Assembly: GCF_035594125.1 (NCBI RefSeq)
Contig: NW_026973669.1
Span: 1,041,001 to 1,105,000, forward strand
Length of the DNA stretch: 64,000 nucleotides
DNA from: Scylla paramamosain
Taxonomy: Eukaryota; Arthropoda; Malacostraca; Decapoda; Portunidae
Direction of reading: 5' to 3'
Numbering within the stretch: position 1 is the first letter of the stretch; the number at the start of each line of letters is the position of its first letter. Below are positions 46,679 through 60,949 of this stretch, piece by piece. The translations under genes and the position numbers were made by a program. Under the pieces are notes generated by a model. That model was given only the letters and a program-made list of their open reading frames with translations, was not told the origin of the DNA and searched no databases.

Positions 46679-48173
46679 TGCCAGCAGAAATCTGTGTGTA
46701 GAGTGCCGTTAGAAAAACAAAAAATGAAGACAAGACCAAGAGTGACGACGATGGGAGGCATGAATGCGCACACCGGTGTTGTAGGTGAGGAGGTGAATAG
46801 GAATGGTGAGATGCTTGATGAGTTTGTGAGTGAGATGGACGTGGAAAACCTGAATGAGACCCTGGCGTGGTGTGGCAGGAAGCAGCAGTCTGCGATTGAC
46901 TACAAGCTAGTGAATGGGAGGATGGTGAGAGTGTGTACTGCATGTGCATTGATGAGCACGTTGTGACGGACTTTGTCTCAGAACACTGTATGCTGGCGTT
47001 AGAATGTTGAATGGGAGAAGAATGAAAAGATAAGCATGGTGAACCAGTGGGTGGGTCGACTAGGAAGTGCAGCAAGGATGAGAGCCAGTAAGTATGACGT
47101 GCTGCGAGAACTTTGGAAGAGCGTGGCTGTTCCGAGCATTGTGTTTGGTATGGACGTGATTGTGTGGAATGAGAATGAACTAGAGAATGTAAAAGTAGGA
47201 GAGAATAGAGTAGCAAGAATGGCACTGAATGCACCAAGGTATGCAGCGATAGAGGCTTTTTAGGGGAGACATGGGCTGGAGTACTTTGAGAGAGAGAGAG
47301 AGAGAGAGAGTAGCAGGTGGGGGAAGAAGTGTGTTAGGATGGCAGTTAAAAAAGGCTTTGAAACTAGGTGGGCTTTTCAGCGGCTTGAGGGGACGCATGT
47401 TGAGAGTGACTGGAGTATGATTGCTAGAAATGGAGAGGGTTTAGATTGGGGTGTAAGAAAGTGGAAGAGTGAGATGGAGTAGTGAAACATGTGGGACTGA
47501 GTGAATGGAAGAGTAAGATGGAACAAAAGAGTACTTTGGCGTGGTATTGGCGAGAGAAAGAGGCCCCGACGTATGCTAGGTGGTATAATGGAAGCCTGAG
47601 AGGCGATCTCTTTCGAGCGAGGGCACAGTGTATGGATGTGAATGCAGGGAGTTACAGATGGTCCGAGTCCAGCAGCGAAGTGTGCCAGACGTGTGACATG
47701 GGAGAGGATGAGACGGTGGAGCGTGTGGTGCTGGAGTGTGTGAAGTATGCCAGAGACAGGAATGAGATGATGCAAGTGGTGCTGAGGGAACTGGGGAACG
47801 TCACAGTGGAGAAGACAGGAAGGGAGTGGATGGTGTTGCTGCTGGGACTGTGTGGGGAGACGAATGGAAGGATGATTGAGGCTGTCAAAGTGTTTCTGCA
47901 GAAAATGTGGACCGCTAGATGTAGGAGTTAGTGGTGTGAAATATGGCGTCTGTTTTACGTTTGCCTTTTTTTTTTTTTTTTTTCCTCTCTAACGGGAGTT
48001 ATCAATAAAAAAAAAAAAAACTGACATGAGCAATCCCCAGGTATGAAAGATGATGCATGTTTTTCTGTTTAATATTTTTGTTTTTTTCCTGTTTTTCGTA
48101 CAGGATTTGCCGTTATGAAGGCTTGATTCAGGAGTAATCCCAAGCCTCCCTAGGCGTCAAAATCAAGATTAAG
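46679..48173 (+). pseudogene. LINE-B relic B1, block 4
   Basis: Same relic; the T-run is short (47967-47983). Confidence 0.8.
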
Positions 48174-48306
48174 TTCGAGCCACCCTGAAGAAAGAACTTT
48201 TTGGTGAGCTGTGGCGGTGTGTACAAGTGGCTTTGCCTTGCTCTCTGAGTTTTCTCTGAGTTTTGTGGTTTATGTTCTCTTGCCTGTGTGCTGAAATACC
48301 CTGAAA

Positions 48307-49221
48307 ATGGTGATGAGCGCGTGTGGTTCATGCGAGGAGAGTGTGGCGAACAGGCAAAGGGCTGTGGCATGCGAGAGATGCATGGCCTGGTTCCATGTAG
48401 CCTGTGTGGGCATGAGGGAGGCCAACATGAAGGCGCTGGGGTTCGAGCTTCTGGTGTTCCTCTGCAGGGAATGCCTGAGCAAGAGCCTCAATGAGTGGAG
48501 GAACCAGGATGAGGAAAAAGAAGAGAGAGTGGAGCAGAGCACCCAGACAGAAAACCTGATGAAAGAGGCAGAAGCACAGACGACGAAGACTGAAGAGAGA
48601 AAAGACCAGCAAGAAGTGGTGGAAGTGGCCAGAACAGACAGACGCCCAAGGAAGAAGAGAATGGTAATCAAGAAAGCCCCAGTACGTGTCATTGGAGACA
48701 GCATGGTAAGGAAGACTCCCGACTTTGTGAGAAGGGAAATTGAGTGCACCAGCATGGGAGGTGCTAAGATCCAAGACGTCAAGAGGAAAGTCAAGGAAGA
48801 AGTGCAAGAAATGGAAGAGAGAAGCCTGCTAGTTGTCCAAGGAGGAGGCAACAACTTAGTAGAGGCAGGTGCTGAAGACACAGTAAAGGAAGTGATAGAA
48901 GCAGTGAGGGCAGCAGAAGAAAAGAAGATGTGTGTGGCTGTGGTGGGGGTCCTGCGGCGCCCACGGGAAGGAGTGCAGTAGGAGAAGGTCAGAAGAGAAA
49001 CGAACCGCAAGATATGCATGGAACTCATGAAGGTCAAGATGGAATGGATGGCAGATAAGAAGGGCAACGTGAGCTTCCTGGACATGGATGGGATCCTTGA
49101 CCAGGACAAATTCTTCGGGAGAGACGGGGTCCACCTCAACCACAACGGGAATGAGAGGCTAGGACGTCGACTGGCCGAGTGGATGAGGGCGAGGCAGGTG
49201 TGTTGTGTGGACGAGGCATGA
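48307..49221 (+). pseudogene. LINE-B ORF1, block 4
   Basis: Same as block 2, including the TAG at 48979-48981. Confidence 0.85.
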
Positions 49222-49284
49222 CGAGGAGGACCCACTGATGTCAGCGAACATGGAAGAAAAGAGACTAGCCAGGCAAGTAAATGT

Positions 49285-51873
49285 GTGAAGATTGGCTGTA
49301 TGAATGTGAGAGGATGGGGTGTGGGCAAGTTTGAGGATGTATGCAAGGAGCTCAGGGAGTGGAGGTTCGACTTAGTCGGGCTCACTGAGACTCACCTGAG
49401 AGATGATGTACGAATGGAGGGATGCGAGTATGTTATGACTGGAAAGGAGCGTAAGGCACAGGAAACGAGTAGAAATGGAAATGAGGAAATGAGTAGACAG
49501 TGTAGATGGCTGAGGAAAAAGAGGCATGAAAGCGATGAGGCAAAGAATGAGTATGAGAATGCATGGGCCGCGTATGTGAAGCAGCAGCGGTTCACAAGAC
49601 GAATGATAATGAATGCTAAAGTGAAGAGTGAAAGGAGTATGATTCAATCTTTAAGGGAGAAAGGTATGGAAGGTGGCCGTGAATGGTACAAGTTCATGAG
49701 AGGTGAGAATATGTGAGGCAGTGTTGGCGTGGAGAGTCTAAAAGTGGAGGGTGTAGTTATAACAGAGAAGGACGGAATCAGGGAGGCAATCAAAGGGTTC
49801 TGGGAAGAAGTAGGTGGGGTAGGTGAGATGTTTAGTGTGAGAGAAGAATGTGTAACACTGGAAAGGAAGAATGCAGATGAACTGGATGAAAGAATCAGTA
49901 GGGATAAAGTGGCGAGGTGTGTGAGAAGGCAGAAGAATGGCAAGGCAGCAGGTCCAGATGATATACCCTATGAGTTCTACAAGAATGGTGGGGAGGTAGT
50001 GATAGACAGAATGACTGAGTTATTCAACCGAGTGTGTGATGAAGAGAGAGTGCCAAGAAAGTGGAATGAGAGCAGAGTGTGTCTGTTGCATAAGGGGGGA
50101 TTTAAGAGTAAGAATGAGCTGAAGAACTACAGGCCAATTGCATTAGTGAGTACAATAAGTAAAGTTTTCAGTGCAGTGTTGAATGAGAGACTGTGTAAAT
50201 GGATTGAGAGAGCTGGAGTGCTGGGTGAAGAACAGAATGGTTTTCGTAGGGACAGGAGAGCTGAGGACAATATGTTTGTGGTGAATGAAATGATTGAGAA
50301 GAAAAAGAAGGATGGGGGTAATTTGGATATAGAGAAAGCTTATGATAGAGTGAACAGAGAAATGCTAGGTAGAGTCTTAGAAAAGATTGGATTGAGTGCA
50401 AAGATAGTTCACATAGTGCAAAGTATGTATGTGGACACAAGAGCTAGATACAGGCTAGGAGACATAGAAACAGACTGGGTGATGAGTGAGAGAGGAGTTA
50501 GGCAGGGCTGTATATTGTCACCAACCCTTTTTAGCCTGTATACAGAGGAGCTAGCAGCCAGGATGAGAAGAATGAATGTAGGGGTAAGTGTGGGGAATGA
50601 TAAAGTATGTGTGCTCCTTTATGCAGATGACGTAGTTGTTATGAGTGAATCGGCAGATGAGCTTCAAAGTTTGTTGGATGTAGTGGATGGCTATGGTAAA
50701 GACTTTGGAGTAAGGTTTAGCAGTGAGAAAAGCAAAGTAATGATTGTGAATAGGTCAGAGGATGAAAGTAATGTGGTATGGAGACTTGGAGAGAATGAGT
50801 TGAGACAGGTGCAAGAATACAAGTACTTGGGGATGTGGATGAGTCCTAGTGGGTGTGCAAAGGCAAAAAATGAAAAGATAAGTATGGTAAACCAGTGGGT
50901 AGGTCGATTGGGAAGCGCGGCAAGGATGAGAGCAAGTAAGTATGATGTGTTGAGAGAAGTGTGGAAGAGTGTGGCTGTGCCATGTATAATGTATGGTATG
51001 GATGTGATTCCATGCAATGAAAGTGAAATTGATAAGTTAGAAGTGGGCCAGAATAGAGTAGCAAGGATGGCACTGAGTGCACCGAGGTGCACAGCAGTTG
51101 AAGCCTTGAGAGGTGACATGGGATGGAGCATCTTTAGAGAAAGACTGACAAAAGCCACACTTAGGTACAAGATTAGGTTTGAGAGAATGGATGATGCAAG
51201 AATATCAAGGAAGGTGTACCTGTGGAATGAAAGTGGAAGCAAATGGAGGAAGAGATGCATGAGAATGACCGACAGGAATGGATTGCAAGTTGTGTGGGCG
51301 ATAAGAATGGCTGGGAGGAATCAAAATGAGCGTGAATGGGTGGTAACAAGAGGAGGCAGAGTGGGAGCCGAATGGGATGTGAGAAAATGGAAGAATGAGA
51401 TAGACAAAGAAGTGAAATGTGTGGGACTGAATGAATGGAAGAATGAAATGGAAAGAAAGAAGACCCTGGAATGGTACAAGGAGAAAGAGGCCCCGAGGTA
51501 TGAAAGGTGGTATGATGGAAGCCTGGGCGGTGATCTTCTCTTCCGAGCGAGGGCACAGTGTATGGATGTGAATGCAAGGAGTTACAGGTGGTCTGAGTCC
51601 CGCAGCAAAGTGTGCCAGATGTGTGACATGGGAGAGGATGAGACGGTGGAACATGTGGTGCTGGAGTGTGTGCAGTATGCCAGAGACAGGAATGAGATGA
51701 TGCAAGTGATACTGACTGAGTTAGGGCATGATAGGAATGAAAGAGTGGAGAAGACAGGAAAGGAATGGATGGTGTTGTTGCTGGGACTGGGTAGAGAGGC
51801 CAATGAAAGGATGATTGAGGCGGTGAAAGAGTTTCTGGAGAGAATGTGGCGTGCCAGGTGTATGAACAATTAG
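49285..51873 (+). pseudogene. LINE-B ORF2, block 4
   Basis: Same deletion and TGA (49714-49716). Differences from block 2: IVHIVQ for IVNIVQ, WSIFRERL for WSTFRERL, IRFERM for IRLERM and ISRKVY for IARKVY. The IRFERM and ISRKVY variants are shared with the block 5 fragment. Confidence 0.88.
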
Positions 51874-51991
51874 GATAGAGGATGCTGTTCGTTTCTCTTT
51901 TTTTTTTCCCCTTTCTACAGGAGTTGCCGATCCAAAGGCCTGGCTCAGGAGTGATCCTGTGCCACCTGTACCATCAAGATCAAGATCAAGA

Positions 51992-52280
51992 TTGTGTGTT
52001 TTGTTGTCTGTGTCTGTTGGAGCGTCCGCGTGCTGCGTGGTGGTCAGTGGTCAGGTCACGCTGAGTGTGCGGCAGCTTGCGCCTGTGTCTGAGCTGGCCT
52101 GGGTCACCTGTGGTCACCTGTCCACTCTGTGTCTGGTGGAGGGAACAGACAAGACGTCAGCGTGGTGGTCAGTGGTCAGGTCACGCTGAGTGTGCGGCAG
52201 CTTGCGCCTGTGTCTGAGCTGGCCTGGGTCACCTGTGGTCACGTGGCGGCGCCTCCCTGGGCTCACCTGAGGGCGTGCAG
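51992..52280 (+). other. Putative 5' non-coding exon, block 5
   Basis: Two 125-bp units with the donor-like site at 52280/52281; essentially the block 3 sequence. Confidence 0.35.
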
Positions 52281-52709
52281 GTAATGGTGGGCGGGGAACA
52301 AGTAAATGTCGGGATGTGAGTGACTAAGGTGGTGGTCACCGTCACTGTTGTTGTGGTTTGTTTGTTTGTTTGTTTGTTTGTTGATTTCTTTTATTCCCAA
52401 GACGTGGCGGCGCCGCCTGGCTGTCTGCTGGTGCTGCCTGCCTGTGGTCTGACCATTTTGTCGCGAGTGTTTGGGCGTTGTCCTTTCTGGGGATTTCCCG
52501 GCCCATACTGAGTGAGGTTAGGTTAGGTTAGGTTTTCTGGGCAAGATTTTCCCGTCACAGTGGTGGCAGCCACGCAGGACAAGACACACACCGTCAGTTA
52601 GTGTTTTCTGCTTTCTTGTTTTATTTTTGTTATTTTGTTAATTTGTTTATTATTGTTTTATTTGTTTGTCTTGCAGGAGAACAGACGCGGTGAAAGAGCA
52701 AGGCCAGAC

Positions 52710-52905
52710 TGGCAAGTCCTCCTGTCCATTGTGCCCCAGAGCCTCTCAGATCAGTGGCTGGCAAGTCCTCCCATCCTCTCTGCCCCAGAGCCCCTCAGGT
52801 CAGTGGCTGGCAAGTCCTCCCATCCTCTCTGCCCCAGAGCCCCTCAGGTCAGTGGCTGGCAAGTCCTCCCATCCTCTCTGCCCCAGAGCCCCTCAGGTCA
52901 GTGGC
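52710..52905 (+). repeat. 49-bp tandem array, block 5 (4 units)
   Basis: Units begin at 52710, 52759, 52808 and 52857. The acceptor is at 52676/52677. Confidence 0.8.
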
Positions 52906-52992
52906 TGGGGACTCAGAACACTGCACCACTGTTGGCAACACTTGTGTCATTGTCACAAGTTATTATCTTACTCTTTGCAAGAAGTCAGTTTT

Positions 52993-53043
<51 letters not shown>

Positions 53044-53099
53044 TTTGGATAACCTGAAGATCCACCAGCCCAGTCTTACCACCTGAAGATCCACCAGCC

Positions 53100-54236
<1,137 letters not shown>

Positions 54237-54466
54237 ACAGACAGGCAGGAAGCCCCTCGCTGCCTGTGTGGTGATGGCCTCCTCTGTTACAGGTGCCAGG
54301 TGTATCTTGTCTGTGGAGGCTGTGTGTTAGGCTGAGGCTGAGGCAGGAAGCCCCTCGCTGCCTGTGTAGTGACGGCCTCCTCTGTTACAGGTGCAAGGTC
54401 GGTGTGCATCCTTGGTGCAGCCCCAGGGTTCCTGCAGGACCAGCCACGGCCAGGAGCAGCGTAGCA

Positions 54467-55972
54467 ATGGAGGGTGCGAGGCCAGGCAGCAGCAGCAGCA
54501 GCAGCAGTAGTAACAGCCTGGAGCAGCAGGCAAGCCCAGGCAGGAGGACCTACACTTGTGACCACTGCGGCAAAGTGTGCTCCACCAAGGCTGCCATTGC
54601 CAGACATGTCCTCTCCCATGCCAGCAAGACAAGGCTGAGAGGCAGGAGTGGCCCCGCTGAACACACTGCCACCCACACTGGTGGCAGGAACCACAAGTGT
54701 GACCTCTGCGGGAAGACATTTGTCTGGAAGAGTCATCTTGCCTCACACATCCTCACCCACACTGGGGAGAGAAAGTTCCAGTGCCTGGAGTGTGGGAAAA
54801 GATTTACCCAGGAGAGTCATCTTAACAGACACATCCTCATCCACACTGGGGAGAGAAAGTTCCAGTGCCTGGAGTGTGGGAAAAGATTTACCCAGGAGAG
54901 TCATCTTAACACACACATCCTCACCCACACTGGGGAGAGAAAGTTCCAGTGCCTGGAGTGTGGGAAAAGATTTACCCGGAAGGGTTCCCTTAACACACAC
55001 ATCCTCACCCACACTGGGGAGAGAAAGTTCCAGTGCCTGGAGTGTATGAAAAAATTTACCCAGAAAAGTGATCTTAACACACACATCCTCATCCACACTG
55101 GGGAGAGAAAGTTCCAGTGCCTGGAGTGTGGGAAAAGATTTATCAACAAAAGTAATCTTAACAAACACATCCTCATCCACACTGGGGAGAGAAAGTTCCA
55201 ATGCCTGGAGTGTGGGAAAAGATTTATCCACAAAAATCATCTTAACAGACACATCCTCACCCACACTGGGGAGAGAAAGTTCCAGTGCCTGGAGTGTGGG
55301 AAAAGATTTATCCACAAAAATCATCTTAACAGACACATCCTCACCCACACTGGGGAGAGAAAGTTCCAGTGCCTGGAGTGTGGTAAAAGATTTACCCGGA
55401 AGGGTTCCCTTAACATACACATCCTCACCCACACTGGGGAGAGAAAGTTTCAGTGCCTGGAGTGTGGGAAAAGATTTACCCAGAAAAGTGATCTTAACAG
55501 ACACATCCTCACCCACACTGGGGAGAGAAAGTTCCAGTGCCTGGAGTGTGGGAAAAGATTTACCCGGAAGGGTTCCCTTAACACACACATCCTCACCCAC
55601 ACTGGGGAGAGAAAGTTCCAGTGCCTGGAGTGTATGAAAAAATTTACCCAGAAAAGTGATCTTAACACACACATCCTCACCCACACTGGGGAGAGAAAGT
55701 TCCAGTGCCTGGAGTGTGGGAAAAGATTTACCCGGAAGGGTTCCCTTAACACACACATCCTCACCCACACTGGGGAGAGAAAGTTCCAGTGCCTGGAGTG
55801 TGGGAAAAGATTTACCCAGAAGTGTACTCTTGACAGTCACATCCTCACCCACACTGGGGAGAGAAAGTTCCAGTGCCTGGAGTGTGGGAAAAGATTTAGC
55901 CAGAAGGGTACTCTTGACAGACACATCCTCACCCACACTGGAAAGAAGAAGAGAAAACATCCAAAATCATAG
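54467..55972 (+). CDS. C2H2 zinc-finger protein, copy 5 (16 fingers)
   Basis: 501 residues, same protein as copy 3, including FSQKGT in finger 16 and the silent T in finger 1. Copies 3 and 5 are separated by the different copy 4, so simple stepwise duplication does not explain the order. Confidence 0.88.
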   Translation: MEGARPGSSSSSSSSNSLEQQASPGRRTYTCDHCGKVCSTKAAIARHVLSHASKTRLRGRSGPAEHTATHTGGRNHKCDLCGKTFVWKSHLASHILTHTGERKFQCLECGKRFTQESHLNRHILIHTGERKFQCLECGKRFTQESHLNTHILTHTGERKFQCLECGKRFTRKGSLNTHILTHTGERKFQCLECMKKFTQKSDLNTHILIHTGERKFQCLECGKRFINKSNLNKHILIHTGERKFQCLECGKRFIHKNHLNRHILTHTGERKFQCLECGKRFIHKNHLNRHILTHTGERKFQCLECGKRFTRKGSLNIHILTHTGERKFQCLECGKRFTQKSDLNRHILTHTGERKFQCLECGKRFTRKGSLNTHILTHTGERKFQCLECMKKFTQKSDLNTHILTHTGERKFQCLECGKRFTRKGSLNTHILTHTGERKFQCLECGKRFTQKCTLDSHILTHTGERKFQCLECGKRFSQKGTLDRHILTHTGKKKRKHPKS

Positions 55973-56063
55973 CTGTTGCAGTCCCCGGTGACTCCGGCCT
56001 CAGTAGAGCTGAAAGGCACAAAACTACAAAATATCACGACCTAAAAAGTGACCTGGGAACAAC

Positions 56064-56561
56064 ATGGTCGCCGATGGACACCGGTATAATACCAGTGGTG
56101 GTGTGGGCGACAGGGCTAATGAAGAAAACCTTGAGAGCTGCCTGGAGGCAATCCCCGGTCGCCCAAGTGCCCACGAGGTACACACAGCTGCGGTCAAGGG
56201 AACGGTCGCCACGCTGAACATAACCCTCGGATGGAATGCCGGTGCTGCTGAGGGTGTGACCACTAACACCAGGCTTGGGGCCCATTGCACTCACCAGACA
56301 ACAAAACAGGAAAGTGCAGAAAACGGGGAGAGAATGTTCCCGTGCCTGCAGTGTGGGAAAAGATTTACCCACAAAGGTAATCTTAACACACACATCCTCA
56401 CCCACATTGGGGCTTGTACAAACTCAGTGCACCCTGAGTGTAGGAAGACAGAAGGAAGCAGAAACAGAAGGATCTGCTCTGAACCACCCTGGAGAGAGAA
56501 ACTGCAGCAGAGGATCACCCATCAAAGAGAAGAAATCTGGCAGATAACAAGCTTCCTGTAA
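56064..56561 (+). CDS. Single-finger frame, copy 5
   Basis: 165 residues, short TAA form. As in copy 1, the codon near 56243 reads GGT (copies 3 and 4 have GGC), a silent difference. Confidence 0.4.
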   Translation: MVADGHRYNTSGGVGDRANEENLESCLEAIPGRPSAHEVHTAAVKGTVATLNITLGWNAGAAEGVTTNTRLGAHCTHQTTKQESAENGERMFPCLQCGKRFTHKGNLNTHILTHIGACTNSVHPECRKTEGSRNRRICSEPPWREKLQQRITHQREEIWQITSFL

Positions 56562-56902
56562 GACCAAAACGACACAAGGAACCTCCTCAAGAAAACAGAC
56601 AGAATGACAGGAAGGCGCAGCGCAAGCAACGGCCGGCCGGGCGGAAGACCGGCAGGGGCCGAGCCCCGGCCGAAGCCTTGGCACCACAGATGAGGACAAA
56701 GACAAGAAAATAAAGGCCAGAAAGATGAAGAGGCAGCTTGCAGAAAAGCCAGGGGTGGTGTGCAGACACATGGCAAAGACCTCAATAGAAGTACAAGACC
56801 CACCCGAGAAAGAAGTGGCCGAGGGATGCTGGAAGACCCCACGCAGCATCAGGCAGCCCCTGGGATACAGACCACCACGGTTAAACACACAAGTAAACAA
56901 CA

Positions 56903-57424
56903 ATGCCAGCTGTTCAGCTTACACAGGAAGGTCTGCTGAGAAAGAGAGTGAGTCAATGCAGCAAGTTTGAGGCTCCAGGTGTAGACAAAGCCCCAAGTTT
57001 TGGGTCAGAAAGATTACACGAGTGCACCGTTCCGTGCACTCGTTTGTACCAGACTACAGAAAGGAAAAGAGGAGCCCCCACAATGGCTGGCCACTGGAAA
57101 CACCAGCCTGCCACCAAACGCCAGCCAGACTCCACTGCCAGCCAGACACGGAGCCGTCCGCTGCCCGTCAACAACACGCAGGTGGCCGACAGAGACACCG
57201 GTGTGGAGTTTGGTCTGGTGGAGTGCTCCACATGCACCGGCAGGACTGGCAAGAAGGTAGCACCAGAAACACACACACTGGTGAACAGGACTGCATTCAA
57301 CACCTTGCCATTCAACACCTTGCTCAACACTTCACATGCAAGTGTTTGGGAACACAAGAGAATGCCACACTACAACACAAAAAATGAGAAAAACAATCAA
57401 GAAAGAATTACCTTAACACCTTGA
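56903..57424 (+). other. Open frame of 173 codons, unknown, block 5
   Basis: As block 4 at NTSHASVW, with a unique Q to R change (CGGAGCC near 57149). Confidence 0.25.
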
Positions 57425-57457
57425 AAAAGATTCGCAGGTCAGAACTAACACCAAAAA

Positions 57458-57679
57458 ACAAGACTACTGCCACAAACCAGCTGGCAGTACCAGTAGTGAC
57501 TTGTGGGTGTGGTGTGGTGTGGTGACTGGCCACAAGACTACTGCCACAAACCAGCTGGCAGTACCAGTAGTGACTTGTGGGTGTGGTGTGGTGTGGTGAC
57601 TGGCCACAAGACTACTGCCACAAACCAGCTGGCAGTACCAGTAGTGACTTGTGGGTGTGGTGTGGTGTGGTGACTGGCC
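57458..57679 (+). repeat. 74-bp minisatellite, block 5 (3 units)
   Basis: Three units, as in block 3. Confidence 0.95.
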
Positions 57680-57932
57680 AAAAGGTTTATTCTGAAATGT
57701 AATCTTGACAAACATCCTCACCCACACTGTGGTAAGGAAGTACAGGTGTGGTGTTTGTGGCAGTGTTTCTGTAGGAAGAGTGGTGTTGCCAGACACATCC
57801 AAACACTCCTGTGGGGGTGAGGTGTTGTGGATGTGCTGGTGGTGTGTGAGGGACTTGGAGTGACTAGTGTTTGTGTGTTGTTACTTTGTACTCAAGTGTT
57901 GGAATAAACTTTTGTTGCTAGAATGCTGAGTA
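57680..57932 (+). pseudogene. Relic zinc fingers and polyadenylation signal, block 5
   Basis: AATAAA at 57903-57908; same finger damage. Confidence 0.6.
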
Positions 57933-57971
57933 ATGTTGTTATACAGTAAATAATGTGTGTGTGTGTGTGTG

Positions 57972-58189
57972 TACAAAATGGCCAATAATAAACTTACCAT
58001 GACAGACAGAGTAGTGGATGACTGGAATAGACTCAGTAGTCAGGTTGTTAGTGCTGAGTCATTACAGAGCTTTGAAATATTAGACAAATGTATGGACAGG
58101 GATGACAGGTGGAAATAGACAGGCATGTTTTGTACAGGGACTGCCACGTGCAGGCCTGACGGCTTCCTGCACCAACCCTTGTGTTCTTG
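57972..58189 (+). pseudogene. LINE tail relic D1, block 5
   Basis: Intact tail frame, as block 3. Confidence 0.5.
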
Positions 58190-58490
58190 TGTGCTGCTGC
58201 TGCTGCTGCTGGTGCTGCTGCAAAATCTCTTCCTATTAATCCCTTTCTTTGCTGTGAATGCTTGTGGAGGTTTTACACATTGCTTTTAGTGCTGCGAAGT
58301 GTTGACTGTCGCTGTGAAAGGGTTGAAAGGTTAATGATCCTGGGAGGCAAAGAAAACTGCTGGTCTGTGCATCAATAGCCGTGGTGTTCTGATGGTCTGC
58401 CTTCTTCATCACTTCTCACCAAAACAAGAAAACAACAAAACTTGATTGAAAAACAAGCCACAGAGACAGGCAGAGCGGGTGGGAGTGCAG

Positions 58491-58690
58491 GGGAGAGGGA
58501 GAGGGAGAGAGGACGGTGTGGGAGACAAGACAGATATGGAGAGAGATGATACTTAACATTGCATCTCTTGCTATTCAAAGCTAGGTGAGTGTGTTGAAGC
58601 CTCCCTCCTGAAAGAGTTCAAGTCACCGGCAGGGGGAAACAGCAGCAGGCAGGGAGTTCAGGAGTGTGCCAGTAAAGGGGATGAGAGACT
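58491..58690 (-). pseudogene. Antisense LINE-A 3' end relic, block 5
   Basis: Same inverted relic. Confidence 0.75.
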
Positions 58691-59885
58691 GAGAATACTG
58701 GTTAACTCTTGCATCAGGGAGGTGGACAGAATAGTGGTGAAAGATTGAGAATACTGATTAACTCTCATTCAGGAGGTGGACAGTATAGTGGTGAAAGATT
58801 GAGAATATTGGTTAACTCTTGCACCAGGGAGCTGCAGACAATAGTGGTGAAAGATTGAGAATACTGGTTAACTCTTGCATCAGAGAGGTGGACAGAATAG
58901 TGGTGAAAGATTGAGAATACTGATTAACTCTTGCATTCAGGAGGTGGACAGTATAGTGGTGAAGGATTGAGAATACAGGTTAACTCTTGCATTAGATAGG
59001 TGGACAGAGTAGTAGTGAAAAATTGAGAATACTGGTTAACTTGCACTACGGAAGTGGAGACAATAGTGCTGAAAGATTGAGAATGCTGGTTAACTTGCAT
59101 TCAGAAGGTGGACAGAATAGTGGTGAAAGATTGAGAATGCTGGTTAACTTGCATTCAGAAGGTGGACAGAATAGTGGTGAAAGATTGAGAATGCTGGTTA
59201 AATCGTGCATTAGGGAGGTGGACAGAATAGTGGTGAAAGATTGAGAATACTGGTTAACTCTTGCATTAGAGAGGTGGAGGCAATAGTGGTGAAAGATTGA
59301 GAATACTTGTTAACTCTTGCATTAGGGAGGTGGACAGAATAGTGGTGAAATATTGAGAATACTGGTTAACTCTTGCATTAGGGAGGTGGACTGATAAGTG
59401 GTGAAAGACTGAGAATACTGGTTAACTATTGCATTAGGGAGGTCAACAGAATACTGGTTAAATCTTGCATCAGGGAGGTGGACAAAATAGTGGTGAAAGA
59501 TTGAGAATACTGGTTAACTCTTGCATCAAGGAAGTGGACAGAATAGTGGTGAAAGATTGAGAATACTGGTTAAATCTTGCATCAGGGAGGTGGACAGAAT
59601 AGTGGTGAAAGATTGAGAATACTGGTTAACTCTTGCATCAGGGAGGTGGACAGAATAGTGGTGAAAGATTGAGAATACTGGTTAACTCTTGCATCAGGGA
59701 GGTGGACAGAATAGTGGTGAAAGATTGAGAATAATGGTTAACTCTTGCATCAGGGAGGTGGACAGAATAGTGATAAAAGATTGAGAATACTGGTTAACTC
59801 TTGCATCAGAGAGGTGGACAGGATAGTGGTGGAAGATTGAGAATACTGGTTAACTCTTGCATCAGGGTGGAGACAATAGTGGTGA
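58691..59885 (+). repeat. 56-bp minisatellite, block 5
   Basis: Has the extra GCATTCAGAAGGTGG unit of block 2 and the CTCATTCAG variant of blocks 3 and 4, so it is a mosaic of both types. Confidence 0.92.
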
Positions 59886-60036
59886 GAAAGTAAGGCCTCT
59901 TATCAAATTATATTGACATTTTTTTACCAAATAGTTAGGAGTATATAAAATTTCAATAAAATTGCTAGCAAGATCTGCCCCCAAGCTTGAAAGAGGCAGA
60001 GACAGCAAGGAAGTGGTTCTCAGAGTGGGGTGTGAC

Positions 60037-60211
60037 GAATAGACTGCATCAGTAGTCAGTAGGGAGCTGTGAAAGAAGACTGCAGCAGTGTGTGGACAGA
60101 GATGGCAGGTGGAAATAGATAGGCGTGTTTTGTACAGGGACTGCCACTTGTAGGTGTGATGGCTTCCTGCTCCAGCTCTTGTGTTCTTGTGTACTACTGC
60201 TACTTGGAAGG
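60037..60211 (+). pseudogene. LINE tail relic D2, block 5
   Basis: Same relic; the following AT-rich segment (60212-60552) has more substitutions than in other blocks, for example TTGTTCTCC near 60250. Confidence 0.5.
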
Positions 60212-60552
60212 CTCTGCAATGGTGCCACCTTAAGTCCACTGCAACACACTTGTTCTCCAATGTACGATAATGCACCAAGGTCCTTAAGAATGGCATTTAT
60301 TGATTTTATGATTATGATTATTATTATTTTTTTTTTTTTTACAGTGTCTCTCTTACATAGAAATACAATAATAAAAAGTGCAATATATTTTTTGGAGGTG
60401 GTTTGTTATTTGGTAACTTTGTTTTTTGCGTTTAATGACAAATTAAGTTGGTGGCAAGAGGAGTAGACATTTCAAGTTACCCTCCATTTCCACCCATGGC
60501 TTGCTGGTTCTCTAACACTTGGTCAAAATTTATGAATCATTAATAAATGATT

Positions 60553-60949
60553 CAAAGGTTAGGAGGAGAAAGTGGAGATTGAGGCATGTAGCATGGGAGA
60601 ATTTCCAGGTAGACTTGAGTGAAAGTGTGAGGAGGGAAGCCTGAATGGCATGGATGAAATGAACGACAGACAGGATGCCGCAGCCAGCCAGCCAGACAGG
60701 GTACGTGAGAACGAGTGCCGGGAAGCGTGCATGTAAGCCGTGGTGGAGTGACGAGATTAGGGATGCTGGAAAGGAAGGAAAGAGACTAAATAGGGTGTGC
60801 AGGCAGTTGAGAAAGAGGAGGCGGAGAGTGAGCACCAGAATGCACGGACAGCGTGTGTGAGTCAGCAGCGAGTGACGAAGCGAAAGGTAATGAATGCCAA
60901 AGTTAGGTGTGAGAGAAGTGTGCTTCAGTCCCTAAGAGAGAAAGGTGTT
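60553..60949 (+). pseudogene. LINE-B linker relic, block 5
   Basis: Reads in pieces KWRLRHVAWENFQVDLSESV, KPWWSDEIRDAGKEGKRLN and SVLQSLREKG, the region between endonuclease and RT in this family. The last part matches IQSLREKG of block 2 ORF2. Frames are broken by stops. It replaces relic B1 at the same host position (common flank ends at ATTAATAAATGATT). Confidence 0.65.

Larger units (their letters stand above)
48174..51991 (+). mobile_element. LINE-B copy B2, block 4
   Basis: Same element and position as block 2, with one 3' tail. Confidence 0.8.
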